Assembly: GCF_014898095.1 (NCBI RefSeq) | Contig: NZ_CP062946.1 | Coordinates: forward strand, 2,170,001 to 2,234,000 | Reading direction: 5' to 3' | DNA length: 64,000 nt | DNA from: Thalassotalea sp. LPB0316 | Lineage (GTDB): Bacteria > Pseudomonadota > Gammaproteobacteria > Enterobacterales > Alteromonadaceae | Shown here: positions 1 through 10,578 of the stretch, in pieces | How positions within the stretch are numbered: position 1 is the stretch's first letter | How the letters are laid out: the number at the start of each line of letters is the position of its first letter | The notes under the pieces: model-generated | What the model was told of the DNA's origin: nothing | Seen by the model: only the letters and a program-made list of their open reading frames with translations | The model's database searches: none | Position numbers and translations under genes: made by a program

Positions 1-267
1 AGCGAAAAAGAGAAAGAAGAATTAAATCAGCAAATCGCTAATTTATTCCAAAACTACCAAACCAAAGGTAAAGCGCTTCAACAAAAAATCCAGATGCGTC
101 AAAACGAAGAAACGAATAAAATTTTAGCGCTAGTTCGCCAAGCGGTGAACAACATTGCTGAAAGTGAAAAGTTCGACGTTATCGTTGAGCAAAAAGCCGT
201 TGTTTTCGCAAAACCTGACGCAGATTTAACCTCAAAAGTTGTTGAGCAAGTTAGTAAATTACAATAA
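1..267 (+). CDS. skp: Periplasmic chaperone Skp/OmpH, 3' part only
   Basis: The first 88 codons of the window are open in frame 1 and end in TAA at 265-267. The product is rich in Lys, Gln and Glu, as in the coiled-coil tentacles of Skp, and ends with a segment ([21 protein letters not shown] without its first residue) typical of the OmpH family C-terminus. Skp is a trimeric periplasmic chaperone that carries unfolded outer-membrane proteins to the assembly machinery. The 5' end and signal peptide lie outside the window. The stop overlaps the lpxD start by one base (TAATG), so the two are probably translationally coupled. The skp-lpxD order is standard in gammaproteobacteria, which supports the call. 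Confidence 0.9.
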   Translation, partial: SEKEKEELNQQIANLFQNYQTKGKALQQKIQMRQNEETNKILALVRQAVNNIAESEKFDVIVEQKAVVFAKPDADLTSKVVEQVSKLQ

Positions 268-1319
268 TGACTGATATTGCATCTTTCACGCTAGCCGAGC
301 TAGCAGAAAAAATCGGAGCCACTGTTCATGGAAATGACAGTTGCTCCGTTTCTTCTTTAGCGACTTTAGCAAATGCGAAAGAAGGTCAAATTACCTTTTT
401 AAGCAATGCAAAATACCAAGCTCAACTAGGCCAAACTAAAGCGAGTGCGGTGATTTTATCACCAGATGCCGTGGCTGAATGTCCAACCAATGCACTTGTG
501 CTTGATAATCCCTATGTTGGCTTTGCCAAGGTCGCGCAATTACTTGACACAACGCCATTACCGGCAAGTGACATTCATCAAAGTGCGATTATTAGCCAAT
601 CTGCTACCTTAGGTAAAGGGGTGGCCATTGGTGCCAATGCCGTGATCGAAGATGATGCAGTGCTTGGTGATAACGTGGTGATCGGTGCAGGTTGCTTTAT
701 CGGTAAAGCTGCTAACATTGGTGATAACACCAAATTATGGGCAAATGTCAGTGTTTATCACAACGTTAAAATGGGAAAAGACTGCTTAGTCCAAGCCAAT
801 ACAGTGATAGGCAGTGATGGCTTTGGTTATGCCAATGAGAACGGCCAGTGGATAAAAATTCCACAACTGGGATCGGTTATTATCGGTGATCGCGTTGAAA
901 TTGGTGCGAGTACCACAATAGATCGCGGTGCACTTGACGACACCATTATTGAAGATGGTGTGATTTTAGATAACCAAATTCAAATAGCCCATAATGTCGT
1001 ACTTGGGCAAAATACCTGTATGGCTGCTTGTTCCGTTATTGCCGGCAGTACTACTGTCGGGAAAAACTGCGTTTTCGGTGGTATGGCGGGGATTAATGGC
1101 CATATTGAAATCGCCGACGGCACCATGTTAACAGGTATGGCTATGGTAACCAAAAGTATCACCAAAGGTGGTGTATACTCTTCTGGTTTACCTGCCCAAC
1201 CCAACAGAGAATGGCAGAAAACTAATGCCAGAATTAATCGTTTAGAGACGATACAAAAGCAAGTTAAAACACTAACTAAGCAAGTTGAGTCGCTAACCCA
1301 TGAAGATACTAAGGAATAG
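267..1319 (+). CDS. lpxD: UDP-3-O-(3-hydroxyacyl)glucosamine N-acyltransferase LpxD
   Basis: This enzyme adds the second 3-hydroxyacyl chain, from acyl-ACP, to the glucosamine nitrogen in lipid A synthesis, at the cytoplasmic side of the inner membrane. The 350-residue protein has the N-terminal uridine-binding domain (about 1-100) followed by a long left-handed beta-helix of hexapeptide repeats (about 105-320). It ends in a helical tail rich in Lys and Gln. The catalytic His of the family fits H242 in the motif NQIQIAHN. Length is close to the family norm of about 340. It overlaps the skp stop by one base and lies two bases before fabZ, inside the skp-lpxD-fabZ-lpxA-lpxB operon. Confidence 0.97.
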   Translation: MTDIASFTLAELAEKIGATVHGNDSCSVSSLATLANAKEGQITFLSNAKYQAQLGQTKASAVILSPDAVAECPTNALVLDNPYVGFAKVAQLLDTTPLPASDIHQSAIISQSATLGKGVAIGANAVIEDDAVLGDNVVIGAGCFIGKAANIGDNTKLWANVSVYHNVKMGKDCLVQANTVIGSDGFGYANENGQWIKIPQLGSVIIGDRVEIGASTTIDRGALDDTIIEDGVILDNQIQIAHNVVLGQNTCMAACSVIAGSTTVGKNCVFGGMAGINGHIEIADGTMLTGMAMVTKSITKGGVYSSGLPAQPNREWQKTNARINRLETIQKQVKTLTKQVESLTHEDTKE

Positions 1320-1321
1320 CT

Positions 1322-1786
1322 TTGGAACGTAAGCAAATTTCATTGACTGTTGAAGAAATTCAGCAATTGATCCCACATCGCTACCCAATGTTGCTAGTGG
1401 ATAAAGTGGTTGATATGGAACCTGGTAAGTGGATCCATGCGGTGAAAAACGTCAGCATTAATGAGCCTGTTTTTACGGGTCATTTCCCTGATTACGCAAT
1501 TTTTCCAGGGGTGATGATTTTAGAAGCGATGGCACAAGCATCAGGTGTTTTAGGCTTTAAAACCAGTGAGCTTGAAGGTAACCCGAAAAGCGAAGCAGAA
1601 ATGTTTTTGTTTGCTTCAATCGACAACGCTAAATTTAAGCGTCCGGTACATCCGGGAGATCGGATTGATTTGCATATCGAGTTTGTTAAAGAGCGCCGCA
1701 ACATGTGGAAGTATTACGGTGAAGCGAAAGTTGATGGAGTCGTTGTTTGTAGCGCCGATTTAATGTGCGCAAGAAGAGAGCTGTAG
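1322..1786 (+). CDS. fabZ: 3-hydroxyacyl-ACP dehydratase FabZ
   Basis: FabZ removes water from 3-hydroxyacyl-ACP in fatty-acid elongation and competes with lipid A synthesis for the same precursor, which explains its place between lpxD and lpxA. The 154-residue hot-dog fold protein carries the N-terminal HRYPMLLVD segment and the active-site pair H54 ([11 protein letters not shown]) and E68 (ILEAMAQ). The start codon is TTG at 1322, two bases after the lpxD stop. No ATG lies near the family's expected start, and the reading frame from this TTG matches it. Length is normal. Confidence 0.96.
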   Translation: MERKQISLTVEEIQQLIPHRYPMLLVDKVVDMEPGKWIHAVKNVSINEPVFTGHFPDYAIFPGVMILEAMAQASGVLGFKTSELEGNPKSEAEMFLFASIDNAKFKRPVHPGDRIDLHIEFVKERRNMWKYYGEAKVDGVVVCSADLMCARREL

Positions 1787-1791
1787 TCACT

Positions 1792-2574
1792 ATGCAAAAT
1801 CATTTGATTCACGAAACTGCCATTATTGAAGACGGTGCTAAAATCGGTAATAACGTTACCATAGGCCCATACACCTACATTGGCGCAGATGTTGAAATTG
1901 GCGATGATTGTCAAATTAATTCTCATGTGGTGATCAAAGGGCCAACGACGATTGGCAAAAACAATCGCATTTTCCAATTCGCCAGTATTGGTGAAGAATG
2001 CCAAGACTTAAAATACGCCGGTGAACCAACGCGTTTAACGATCGGCGATAACAACATCTTTCGTGAATGCACAACCATCCAACGCGGTACTGTCCAAGAT
2101 AACAGTTTAACTGCGATTGGCTCTAATAATTTATTTATGGCGTACACTCACGTTGCCCATGATTGCATTATAGGTAATCACTGTATCATGGCCAATAATG
2201 CCTCGGTTGCAGGCCATGTTCACGTTGGTGACTGGGTCATATTAGGTGGTATGTCGGGTGTTCATCAATTCTGTAAAATCGGCAGCCATGCCTTTGTCGG
2301 TGCAACGTCACTGGTGTTAAAAGACATTCCACCCTTTGTTATGGCATCGGGTAACAGTGCATCACCATTTGGTTTGAATTCTGAGGGCCTAAAACGCCGT
2401 GGTTTTGATAAAGAAACCATTTTAAATGTCCGCCGCGCCTATAAAATTTTATATCGCCAAGGTTTACACGCTGACGAAGCGGTAGAAAAAATGCAAGAAC
2501 TCGCTCAGCAAACGCCGCAAGTAGCTCAGTTCGCTCAATTCGTTAAAGATTCATCACGCGGCATTATTCGTTAA
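1792..2574 (+). CDS. lpxA: Acyl-ACP--UDP-N-acetylglucosamine O-acyltransferase LpxA
   Basis: LpxA performs the first step of lipid A synthesis, moving a 3-hydroxyacyl group from ACP to UDP-GlcNAc in the cytosol. The 260-residue protein is a trimeric left-handed beta-helix enzyme: hexapeptide repeats fill about residues 8-190, followed by a helical C-terminal domain. The catalytic His is H123 in THVAHDC. I chose the ATG at 1792, which gives the family-like N-terminus MQNHLIHETAII and follows a purine-rich AAGAGAG. An upstream in-frame GTG at 1765 would add nine residues inside fabZ and is less likely. It lies five bases after fabZ and eight before lpxB. Confidence 0.96.
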   Translation: MQNHLIHETAIIEDGAKIGNNVTIGPYTYIGADVEIGDDCQINSHVVIKGPTTIGKNNRIFQFASIGEECQDLKYAGEPTRLTIGDNNIFRECTTIQRGTVQDNSLTAIGSNNLFMAYTHVAHDCIIGNHCIMANNASVAGHVHVGDWVILGGMSGVHQFCKIGSHAFVGATSLVLKDIPPFVMASGNSASPFGLNSEGLKRRGFDKETILNVRRAYKILYRQGLHADEAVEKMQELAQQTPQVAQFAQFVKDSSRGIIR

Positions 2575-2582
2575 TAGCCGCT

Positions 2583-3743
2583 ATGCCTGAACAATCTCAA
2601 GCTTCTGCACCTACTTTTGCCATTGTTGTTGGTGAGCACTCCGGCGATACCTTAGGTGCAGGCTTAATCTCTCAATTAAAACAGTATTATCCGAAAGCCA
2701 AATTCGTTGGTATTGGTGGCCCTAAAATGCTCGCATTGGGCTTTGAATCGTTATTTGACATGGAAGAGCTTGCCGTGATGGGCATTGTTGAAGTGTTAGG
2801 TCGAATCAGACGCCTGTTGCATGTTCGAAAATCACTCGTTGAGTATTTTAGCCAAAACAAACCTGATGTATTTATCGGGATAGATGCGCCAGATTTTAAC
2901 TTGACGCTGGAAGAAAAATTAAAAAATAACGGCATTAAAACCGTGCAATACGTTAGCCCATCAGTTTGGGCGTGGCGTGAAAAGCGCATTTTCAAAATTG
3001 AGCGAGCAACGAATATGGTGCTGTCGTTACTGCCGTTTGAAAAAGCTTTTTACGATAAGTATCAAGTGCCGTGTACCTTTGTTGGTCACACCTTAGCTGA
3101 AAAAATTCCTATGCATAGCGATAAAGCCCAAGCGCGCGAAGCGTTAGGTTTATCGTTAAGCGACCAACAAAAACTCGTCGCTTTAATGCCAGGTAGCCGC
3201 TCAGGTGAATTGAAGTTATTGGTTGAGCCATATTTGCAAACGGCGAAAAAGCTACTGGCTAAATACCCGTCAATGCGTTTTGTCGTACCTATGATAAGCG
3301 ACGATAAAGCTCAGATGTTTACCAAGCTCCATCAAGAACTTGCGCCTGAACTTGAACTCGATGTCATTGTTGGCAAAACCCAAGAAGTGATGGCGGCAAG
3401 TGACGTACTATTAATTGCATCAGGCACGGTGACACTTGAAGCTGCTTTGGTCAAACGCCCGATGGTTGTTTGCTACAAGGTTAATGCGTTAACGTGGCAA
3501 ATTGCAAAGCGGATGGTCAAATTAAAATGGGTGTCGTTGCCTAATTTGTTGGCTAACGAGGAGATTGTCCCTGAATTTTTACAGCACGACGTGCAAGTCG
3601 ATGCACTGGTTGCTGCATTAGAAACGCGTTTATTTGAAGATCAGTCAGCGTTGATGCAGCGGTTTGAACAGATCCACCATGAGTTAAAGCAAAATGCCGA
3701 CGAAAAAGCGGCACAAGCGATCATAGCGTTAATCAAGAGTTAG
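2583..3743 (+). CDS. lpxB: Lipid-A-disaccharide synthase LpxB
   Basis: LpxB condenses UDP-2,3-diacylglucosamine with lipid X to give the beta-1,6 disaccharide of lipid A, at the inner-membrane surface. The protein has 386 residues, near the family's 380-390. Near the N-terminus it shows the family segment VGEHSGDTLGAG, followed by IGIDAPDFNL, SPSVWAWREKR and PGSRSGE, typical of the GT19 fold. It starts at ATG 2583, eight bases after lpxA, and rnhB follows after 12 bases, so it is cotranscribed with both. Confidence 0.97.
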   Translation: MPEQSQASAPTFAIVVGEHSGDTLGAGLISQLKQYYPKAKFVGIGGPKMLALGFESLFDMEELAVMGIVEVLGRIRRLLHVRKSLVEYFSQNKPDVFIGIDAPDFNLTLEEKLKNNGIKTVQYVSPSVWAWREKRIFKIERATNMVLSLLPFEKAFYDKYQVPCTFVGHTLAEKIPMHSDKAQAREALGLSLSDQQKLVALMPGSRSGELKLLVEPYLQTAKKLLAKYPSMRFVVPMISDDKAQMFTKLHQELAPELELDVIVGKTQEVMAASDVLLIASGTVTLEAALVKRPMVVCYKVNALTWQIAKRMVKLKWVSLPNLLANEEIVPEFLQHDVQVDALVAALETRLFEDQSALMQRFEQIHHELKQNADEKAAQAIIALIKS

Positions 3744-3755
3744 AATGTTTCGATA

Positions 3756-4397
3756 ATGACAACTAAAGCACCTGCTAAAAAAAAAGCTGAACTGCCTCCG
3801 TTTGTTTATCCGGTAGCTTATTGCATCGCTGGGGTTGACGAAGTAGGGCGCGGCCCCCTTGTTGGCGATGTCGTTACTGCCGCGGTTATCCTCGATCCGG
3901 ATAATCCGATTGATGGATTAATGGATTCAAAAAAATTATCAGAGAAAAAGCGCCAAGCACTCGCCCAAGAAATAAAAGAAAAAGCGACTGCATGGGCAAT
4001 AGGTCGCTGCACTCCTGAAGAAATCGATACGTTGAATATTTTGCACGCCACTATGCTGGCGATGCAACGGGCTGTGCAGGGGTTGTCGGTGACACCTGAT
4101 CACGTATTAATCGATGGTAATCGTTGTCCAGAATTAGGTATTCCATCACAAGCCGTGGTGAAAGGCGATGCGCGGGTTGCAGAGATCAGTGCGGCGTCAA
4201 TTTTGGCCAAAGTAGAGCGCGATAACGATATGTTTGCTCTTGACGAACAATACCCTGAATACGGTTTTGCAGGCCATAAGGGTTACCCAACCAAGGCGCA
4301 TTTAGAAAAAATTATTGAACTTGGTGTGTTAGACAATTACCGTAGAAGTTTTAAACCGGTAGCCAATGTTATCGCCAATCAAACAAAAAACCGTTAG
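3756..4397 (+). CDS. rnhB: Ribonuclease HII
   Basis: RNase HII cuts the RNA strand of RNA/DNA hybrids and removes single misincorporated ribonucleotides from DNA. The 213-residue protein has the type-2 signature [13 protein letters not shown] with catalytic D28 and E29, the later VLIDGNR segment carrying the next acidic residue, and [15 protein letters not shown]. About 15 residues precede the conserved core and include an AKKKAE stretch not needed for the fold, so a slightly later start is possible, but ATG 3756 is the only ATG before the core. The place between lpxB and dnaE matches other gammaproteobacteria. Confidence 0.96.
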   Translation: MTTKAPAKKKAELPPFVYPVAYCIAGVDEVGRGPLVGDVVTAAVILDPDNPIDGLMDSKKLSEKKRQALAQEIKEKATAWAIGRCTPEEIDTLNILHATMLAMQRAVQGLSVTPDHVLIDGNRCPELGIPSQAVVKGDARVAEISAASILAKVERDNDMFALDEQYPEYGFAGHKGYPTKAHLEKIIELGVLDNYRRSFKPVANVIANQTKNR

Positions 4398-4424
4398 TGA
4401 ATGACAACCCAATAAGAATGATAA

Positions 4425-7400
4425 ATGTCTGAGCATATCGAAGTAGAAAACGTACCATTACCCGCGCCAAAATTCGTGCACTTGCGGGTGCACAGTGACT
4501 TTTCAATGCGCGATGGCTTAAACAAAGTTAAGCCGATCGTTGCTAAAGCCGAAGAACTCAATATGCCGGCATTGGCATTGACCGACCAAATGAATTTATG
4601 CGGCTTGGTAAAATTTTATCACGCTACGCACGGAGCGGGTATCAAGCCGATTATCGGCGCAGACTTTTACGTAAAAAGCGATTTGCTTGAAGATGAATTA
4701 TCGCGTTTAGTTATTATCGCCAGTAACAACACGGGTTATAAAAATCTAACAGAGCTTATTTCAAAAGGTTATCTGCGTGGCCATATTCAAAACAGAGCGG
4801 TCATTGATCGCGACTGGCTCATTGAGCACGCCGAAGGCTTGATTCTATTATCGGGTGCCAAAGAAGGCGATATTGGCAAAGCACTGTTAAAAAATAATAT
4901 TAATCAAGCCCAGCAGATGCTGAGCTTTTATCAGCAGTATTTCCCAAATAATTATTACCTCGAATTGATTCGAACAGGGCGTGACGACGAAGAAACTTAC
5001 CTGCATTTAGCTGTCGATTTTGCTAGTGCGCACGACATCCCAGTGGTTGCCACGAATGAGGTAATGTTCTTAACGCCTGATTTATTCGACGCCCATGAAA
5101 TTAGGGTCGCGATTCACGATGGTTTTACTTTAGACGATAAACGTCGACCGAAAAAGTATTCACCTCAGCAGTATCTTCGTTCAGAAGAAGAAATGGTTGA
5201 GCTATTTAGCGATATCCCTGAAGCACTTGAAAACACCGTTGAAATCGCTAAGCGCTGTAACGCGACAGTGCGGCTAGGTGAGTACTTCTTACCCGATTTT
5301 CCGACCGAAGGAATGAAGATTGAGGATTATCTCGTCAAGGTTTCAAAAGAGGGCCTAGAAGAGCGTCTTGAGTTTTTATTTGATAAAGACTCACCTGATT
5401 TCCCCGAAATACGCAAAGAATACGATGAGCGCCTCAAGGTCGAGCTCGATGTTATCAATAACATGGGATTCCCTGGTTACTTCCTGATCGTGATGGAATT
5501 TATCCAATGGAGTAAGGATAACAATATTCCCGTGGGTCCTGGTCGTGGTTCAGGAGCGGGCTCGTTAGTCGCCTATGCGCTAAAAATTACCGATCTTGAT
5601 CCGCTAGAATTTGACTTACTATTCGAACGGTTTTTGAACCCTGAACGTGTATCAATGCCGGACTTTGACGTCGACTTCTGTATGGATAGACGCGATGAGG
5701 TAATCGATCATACTGCCGAACTCTATGGCCGTGATGCGGTATCACAAATTATTACCTTTGGTACCATGGCGGCGAAAGCGGTAATTCGCGATGTTGGCCG
5801 TGTATTGGGTCATCCTTATGGTTTTGTCGATCGCATTTCGAAGTTGATTCCCCCTGATCCGGGCATGACATTAGCCAAAGCATTTGAAGCGGAGCCGCGT
5901 TTACCTGAAATTTACGAGCAAGATTCGGATGTAAAAGATCTCATCGATATGTGTCGCATCCTCGAAGGTACAACGCGTAACGCGGGCAAGCACGCTGGTG
6001 GTGTTGTAATCTCGCCAACCACTATTACCGATTTTGCGCCACTTTATTGTGACGACGAAGGTAAAAACCCTGTTACCCAGTTTGACAAAAACGATGTTGA
6101 AGACGCCGGGTTAGTTAAATTCGACTTCTTAGGGTTACGGACCTTAACCATCTTACAGTGGGCGATTGAGATGGCTGATACGCAGCTACTCAAAGAAGGC
6201 AAAGAGCCGATTGATATAACCGCAATCCCACTTGATGATAAAAAATCGTTTAAAGTGTTACTTGCCTCGCAAACCACTGCTGTTTTCCAGCTTGAATCGA
6301 GTGGCATGAAATCACTCATTGATAAGCTTCAACCCGACTGTTTTGAAGATATTATCGCTTTGGTAGCCTTATTCCGCCCAGGGCCTTTGCAATCGGGCAT
6401 GGTAGATAACTTTATCGAGCGTAAGCACGGTCGTGAGGAAATATCCTACCCAGATGAAACTTGGCAACACGAATCATTAAAGCCGATTCTTGAACCCACT
6501 TACGGGATTATTCTTTACCAAGAGCAGGTAATGCAAATTGCTCAGGTACTAGCGGGTTACACGTTAGGTGGTGCCGACATGCTACGCCGAGCCATGGGTA
6601 AGAAAAAACCTGAAGAAATGGCGAAACAGCGTTCAACCTTCGAGCAAGGTGCAATAGATAACGGTGTTGATGGCGAGTTGGCGATGAAAATCTTCGACTT
6701 GGTAGAAAAGTTCGCCGGTTATGGTTTTAACAAATCTCACTCAGCAGCCTACGCGTTAGTTTCGTATCAAACACTGTGGATGAAAGCGCACTTTCCGGCG
6801 CCGTTTATGGCAGCGGTAATGTCTGCTGATATGGATAATACCGACAAGATCGTTACCCTAGTTGATGAATGTAAAAACATGGGCTTAACCTTATTGCCAC
6901 CAGATGTTAACTCAGGTTTATATAAGTTTACCGTTAACGATAACAACGAAATTGTCTACGGCATTGGCGCGATTAAAGGGGTCGGTGAAGGGCCAATTGA
7001 TGCGATAATTGCTGCTCGTGAAGCCGGTGGACCATTTGCCGATTTATTCGATTTTTGTGCGCGGGTTGATATTAAGAAAACCAATAAGCGCGTGTTAGAA
7101 CGTTTAGTAAAAGCCGGTGCGATGGATGCACTCGGTCCAAAAACCGATAACGGTGGGCCACATCGCGCAGCCCTGTTTGAAAGCTTAACAGAAGCGATTA
7201 AAGCGGCAGATCAACACGCCAAAGCACAAGCCATTGGTCAGCACGATTTGTTCGGGCTGATCAACGAAGAGCCTGATGATACCCGCCAAGCCTTTAAACA
7301 AGTAACCCCTTGGCCAGAAGAAGTGTGGCTTGATGGTGAACGCGAAACCCTTGGCTTATACTTAACCGGCCACCCGATTGATCGCTATTTAAAAGAAAGT

Positions 7401-7961
7401 AAGCGATACGCCACATCACGATTAGTTGGCATGCAACCAACAGGGCGAGATGGCAGTGCAACCGCGGTCGGCCTAGTGATTGGCGTACGTGTTTTGGTTA
7501 ATAAACGCGGCCGTCGCTGGGCGTTAGTGACGCTTGATGATAAAAGTGCCCGAATCGATGTGCGACTGTTCCCCGACGACTTTGATAAGTTTCAAGATAT
7601 CCTAGTGAAAGACGCTATTTTAGTCTGTAGCGGACAGGTCAGCTTTGATGATTACTCCGGTGGTATTACAATGTCGGGTCGCGATATAATGACGATTACC
7701 GATGCGCGGGAAAACTATCTGCAAAGCATTGATTTATCATTAGATCGCCAAGTTGTTAATGACAACTTTTTTGAACAATTTAGTCAGGTGTTGTCTGAGT
7801 ACAAAGACGGCACCTGCCCAGTAAAAGTGAATTATTTGCGTGATGAAGCGCAGGCAACACTCGAATTGGGCGTTCAGTGGCGGGTAACCCCTGCTGACAA
7901 GTTATTACATCAGTTGAAGTTATTGTTAGGTGAAGATAACGTCGCCTTACAATTTAAATAA
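4425..7961 (+). CDS. dnaE: DNA polymerase III subunit alpha
   Basis: This is the catalytic subunit of the replicative polymerase III holoenzyme. In order, the 1178-residue protein shows an N-terminal PHP domain ([15 protein letters not shown]), the C-family polymerase core with [14 protein letters not shown] and MPDFDVDFC, finger and beta-binding regions, and a C-terminal OB fold ([21 protein letters not shown]). The catalytic acids correspond to D413 and D415 in PDFDVDF and D567 in VKFDFLGL. Length is close to E. coli DnaE (1160). It follows rnhB by 27 bases and is followed by accA, the usual order. Confidence 0.98.
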   Translation: MSEHIEVENVPLPAPKFVHLRVHSDFSMRDGLNKVKPIVAKAEELNMPALALTDQMNLCGLVKFYHATHGAGIKPIIGADFYVKSDLLEDELSRLVIIASNNTGYKNLTELISKGYLRGHIQNRAVIDRDWLIEHAEGLILLSGAKEGDIGKALLKNNINQAQQMLSFYQQYFPNNYYLELIRTGRDDEETYLHLAVDFASAHDIPVVATNEVMFLTPDLFDAHEIRVAIHDGFTLDDKRRPKKYSPQQYLRSEEEMVELFSDIPEALENTVEIAKRCNATVRLGEYFLPDFPTEGMKIEDYLVKVSKEGLEERLEFLFDKDSPDFPEIRKEYDERLKVELDVINNMGFPGYFLIVMEFIQWSKDNNIPVGPGRGSGAGSLVAYALKITDLDPLEFDLLFERFLNPERVSMPDFDVDFCMDRRDEVIDHTAELYGRDAVSQIITFGTMAAKAVIRDVGRVLGHPYGFVDRISKLIPPDPGMTLAKAFEAEPRLPEIYEQDSDVKDLIDMCRILEGTTRNAGKHAGGVVISPTTITDFAPLYCDDEGKNPVTQFDKNDVEDAGLVKFDFLGLRTLTILQWAIEMADTQLLKEGKEPIDITAIPLDDKKSFKVLLASQTTAVFQLESSGMKSLIDKLQPDCFEDIIALVALFRPGPLQSGMVDNFIERKHGREEISYPDETWQHESLKPILEPTYGIILYQEQVMQIAQVLAGYTLGGADMLRRAMGKKKPEEMAKQRSTFEQGAIDNGVDGELAMKIFDLVEKFAGYGFNKSHSAAYALVSYQTLWMKAHFPAPFMAAVMSADMDNTDKIVTLVDECKNMGLTLLPPDVNSGLYKFTVNDNNEIVYGIGAIKGVGEGPIDAIIAAREAGGPFADLFDFCARVDIKKTNKRVLERLVKAGAMDALGPKTDNGGPHRAALFESLTEAIKAADQHAKAQAIGQHDLFGLINEEPDDTRQAFKQVTPWPEEVWLDGERETLGLYLTGHPIDRYLKESKRYATSRLVGMQPTGRDGSATAVGLVIGVRVLVNKRGRRWALVTLDDKSARIDVRLFPDDFDKFQDILVKDAILVCSGQVSFDDYSGGITMSGRDIMTITDARENYLQSIDLSLDRQVVNDNFFEQFSQVLSEYKDGTCPVKVNYLRDEAQATLELGVQWRVTPADKLLHQLKLLLGEDNVALQFK

Positions 7962-8023
7962 ATTAATTAACAGTAAGTGAGCTAGATATTCTCGGCTCGT
8001 TTAACAACAGGTTAAAAGCAAAT

Positions 8024-8980
8024 ATGTCGTTAAATTTTTTAGATTTTGAGCAACCAATTGCCGAACTAGAAGCAAAAATTGAAGAATTACAATTGGTTAA
8101 TAATGGCCAAGATTTGGATCTTGATTTAGAAGATCAAATTCGCCAGTTAAAAGAAAAGAATAAAGAACAGACGCAAAAAATCTTTGCTGATTTAGATCCG
8201 TGGCAAACAGCGCGAGTGGCTCGTCACCCGCAACGTCCTTACACACTAGATTACATTCCGCGTATCTTTGAAGAGTTCGATGAACTAGCTGGCGATCGCG
8301 CCTATGCCGATGATGCGGCGATAGTGGGTGGTACCGCACGTTTAGACGGTATGCCGGTAATGGTTATTGGCCAACAAAAAGGCCGTTCAACAGCCGAAAA
8401 AGTCAAACGTAACTTTGGTATGCCTCGCCCAGAGGGGTACCGCAAGGCAAAACGTCTAATGGAAATGGCTGAGCGTTTTAACATGCCGATCATCACCTTT
8501 ATCGATACGCCGGGTGCTTATCCGGGTATCGGTGCTGAAGAGCGCGGGCAAAGTGAAGCGATTGCGACTAACTTAAAAGTCATGTCGCGTTTAACTGTGC
8601 CAATTGTTTGTACGGTTATCGGTGAAGGCGGCTCTGGTGGGGCATTAGCGATTGGTGTTGGTGACCGTGTAAACATGCTTCGTTACTCTACTTACTCAGT
8701 AATTTCACCAGAAGGCTGTGCGTCGATTTTATGGAAAACGGCAGAAAAAGCCTCAACGGCTGCCGAGGCCATGGGGATCACAGCACCGCGAATTAAAGAG
8801 CTTGAGTTAATCGATAACATCATTGATGAGCCACTAGGTGGCGCACACCGCGATATGGATGAAATGGCTGCGATTCTCAAGCAAGCAATCAAAAAAGATC
8901 TAGCCGATATTCAAGACTTATCGAAGGAAGATCTTATTGAGCAACGTTACCAACGTCTAATGACTTACGGTTACTGCTAA
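8024..8980 (+). CDS. accA: Acetyl-CoA carboxylase carboxyltransferase subunit alpha
   Basis: AccA and AccD together transfer the carboxyl group from biotin to acetyl-CoA, giving malonyl-CoA for fatty-acid synthesis. The 318-residue protein matches the family length and start ([22 protein letters not shown]). It carries the carboxyltransferase segments [22 protein letters not shown], with its first residues, [10 protein letters not shown] and [15 protein letters not shown]. It lies 62 bases after dnaE, and a clear hairpin terminator follows at 8999-9022, which appears to end the long skp-to-accA transcript. Confidence 0.97.
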   Translation: MSLNFLDFEQPIAELEAKIEELQLVNNGQDLDLDLEDQIRQLKEKNKEQTQKIFADLDPWQTARVARHPQRPYTLDYIPRIFEEFDELAGDRAYADDAAIVGGTARLDGMPVMVIGQQKGRSTAEKVKRNFGMPRPEGYRKAKRLMEMAERFNMPIITFIDTPGAYPGIGAEERGQSEAIATNLKVMSRLTVPIVCTVIGEGGSGGALAIGVGDRVNMLRYSTYSVISPEGCASILWKTAEKASTAAEAMGITAPRIKELELIDNIIDEPLGGAHRDMDEMAAILKQAIKKDLADIQDLSKEDLIEQRYQRLMTYGYC

Positions 8981-8998
8981 TTAAGCAAGCATAAAAAT

Positions 8999-9022
8999 AG
9001 CCAGCATAGTGCTGGCTTTTTT
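8999..9022 (+). terminator. Rho-independent terminator after accA
   Basis: AGCCAGCA and TGCTGGCT form an 8-bp stem with a three-base loop, followed by a T run. It lies 19 bases after the accA stop and separates the lipid A/dnaE/accA cluster from tilS. Confidence 0.85.
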
Positions 9023-9173
9023 GTTCACGGACGAACATTATTAATGAATTGTCATGGATGGTGTAGTGCATATTTTGATCGGCAAATATATCTCAAGCTA
9101 GCTAACGCCATTGATGTATTTCATGCTAAATTTCTCAATCAGTTACCTTTTTTAAAAATAATTATCAGCTTTT

Positions 9174-10544
9174 ATGCAGTTTATCGAGCAAGCTATTATA
9201 GCGGCTATTGAGTTAGCGCAGCGCCAAGACCGAGTGCGGCCGATTTATATCGCCCACAGTGGTGGCGTTGACTCTCAAGTACTCTTGTATGCTTGCGCAA
9301 AGCTAAAAAATAAAGGTTTGATAAAACAGCCCTTGGTTGCTTGTCATATCCACCATGGCTTAAGTCAATTTGCCGATGATTGGCAACGCTTTTGTCAAAA
9401 TCAAGCCAGTAAACTTAGTGTCGATTTCATCACTGAAAATGTTGAGCTGAGTATTAATCCTCAACAAAGCACGGAGGCCGTTGCACGTGAAGCGCGCTAC
9501 CTTGCATTTCAGCGCTTAATGCCTGCGCACGGCTTGATGTTAACGGGGCATCATTTAGACGATCAGGCTGAAACTATGCTGCTTGCGCTAAAACGCGGGG
9601 CAGGGGTCGCGGGGCTCGCCTGTATGAATGCTTCTACCGTGTTATTCCATCGGCAAGTGATTAGGCCGATGTTGTCGGTAACTCGTGAGCAAATAGAACA
9701 TTATGCAGCCGAACATGATATTGAGCATATCGAAGATGATTCAAATGTTGATGAGCAATTTGATCGCAATTTTATTCGTCATCAAATCATGCCGCTTTTG
9801 CAAGCGCGTTGGCCGAGTATTGGTAAAACAATCGCTCGCACGGCGCAAAATTGCCAACAAAGCCAAGTGCTACTTGAGCAAATAGCCCAAGAAGATTTGA
9901 CTAAAGCTCGCACAAGCAACAACTCGCTTAATTTAGCTCAGCTAAATCAATTGACAAGTGAGCGACTCAATAACTTGCTTCGCTATGTCTTAATGCAGGA
10001 ATATGCTGTTACCCCTTCCGTTGCCCAATTAACAGAAATTAAACAGCAAATGGTCGCAGCAAATGATAAAACGCCAGCAGTAAACATCTCTGGTATTACC
10101 GTCAGGCGTTTTCAGCAAGCGCTTTATTTTACGCCGGAATTTAACGATGTTAACCAGTGGCTTTGGCAAGTCAACGCGCCAATCATTGAAGGTACACAGA
10201 TCGACTTACCCGATGGCATTGGCCAGCTTCAATTTGACGGCGACGATCACGGCTCAATGCTAGCGTATCAGTTAAGAGCACCTGAGCCTGGTCAACAGGT
10301 CAGTGTTAGGTTTAGCCACAATAACCCGACTTGTCTACCTGAGTATCGCAACCACTCCAAGGCGCTTAAGAAAATACTCCAAGAGTTAAAGATTGCCCCT
10401 TGGCTACGCAAGCGGATCCCATTTATATATTACGACGATGAATTGGTTGCTGCTTTAGGGCACTTTGTCTGTAAAGACTTTACGCCAACACCATCGTCAA
10501 CAAATTTCACCCTTTACTATTCTTTTGAGCAAGATTCGCGATAG
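9174..10544 (+). CDS. tilS: tRNA(Ile)-lysidine synthase TilS
   Basis: TilS uses ATP and lysine to convert C34 of tRNA-Ile2 (CAU anticodon) to lysidine, which switches the tRNA from Met to Ile identity. The 456-residue protein has the PP-loop SGGVDS at residues 29-34, the HHLDDQAETMLL segment, and a C-terminal domain containing the recognisable KKILQELKIAPWLRKR stretch. Length matches the long gammaproteobacterial form (about 430-460). It starts at ATG 9174 without a strong Shine-Dalgarno. It lies after accA, as in many relatives, but probably has its own promoter because a terminator intervenes. Confidence 0.95.
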   Translation: MQFIEQAIIAAIELAQRQDRVRPIYIAHSGGVDSQVLLYACAKLKNKGLIKQPLVACHIHHGLSQFADDWQRFCQNQASKLSVDFITENVELSINPQQSTEAVAREARYLAFQRLMPAHGLMLTGHHLDDQAETMLLALKRGAGVAGLACMNASTVLFHRQVIRPMLSVTREQIEHYAAEHDIEHIEDDSNVDEQFDRNFIRHQIMPLLQARWPSIGKTIARTAQNCQQSQVLLEQIAQEDLTKARTSNNSLNLAQLNQLTSERLNNLLRYVLMQEYAVTPSVAQLTEIKQQMVAANDKTPAVNISGITVRRFQQALYFTPEFNDVNQWLWQVNAPIIEGTQIDLPDGIGQLQFDGDDHGSMLAYQLRAPEPGQQVSVRFSHNNPTCLPEYRNHSKALKKILQELKIAPWLRKRIPFIYYDDELVAALGHFVCKDFTPTPSSTNFTLYYSFEQDSR

Positions 10545-10578
10545 AATCTCAGGAATAACAAAAACAACAGGAGACTCC

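Noticed and set aside
10465-10578. N-terminal extension of the first symporter from ATG 10465
   Set aside because: It lies inside tilS, is polar and unlike the family, and the AGGAGA site belongs to ATG 10579.
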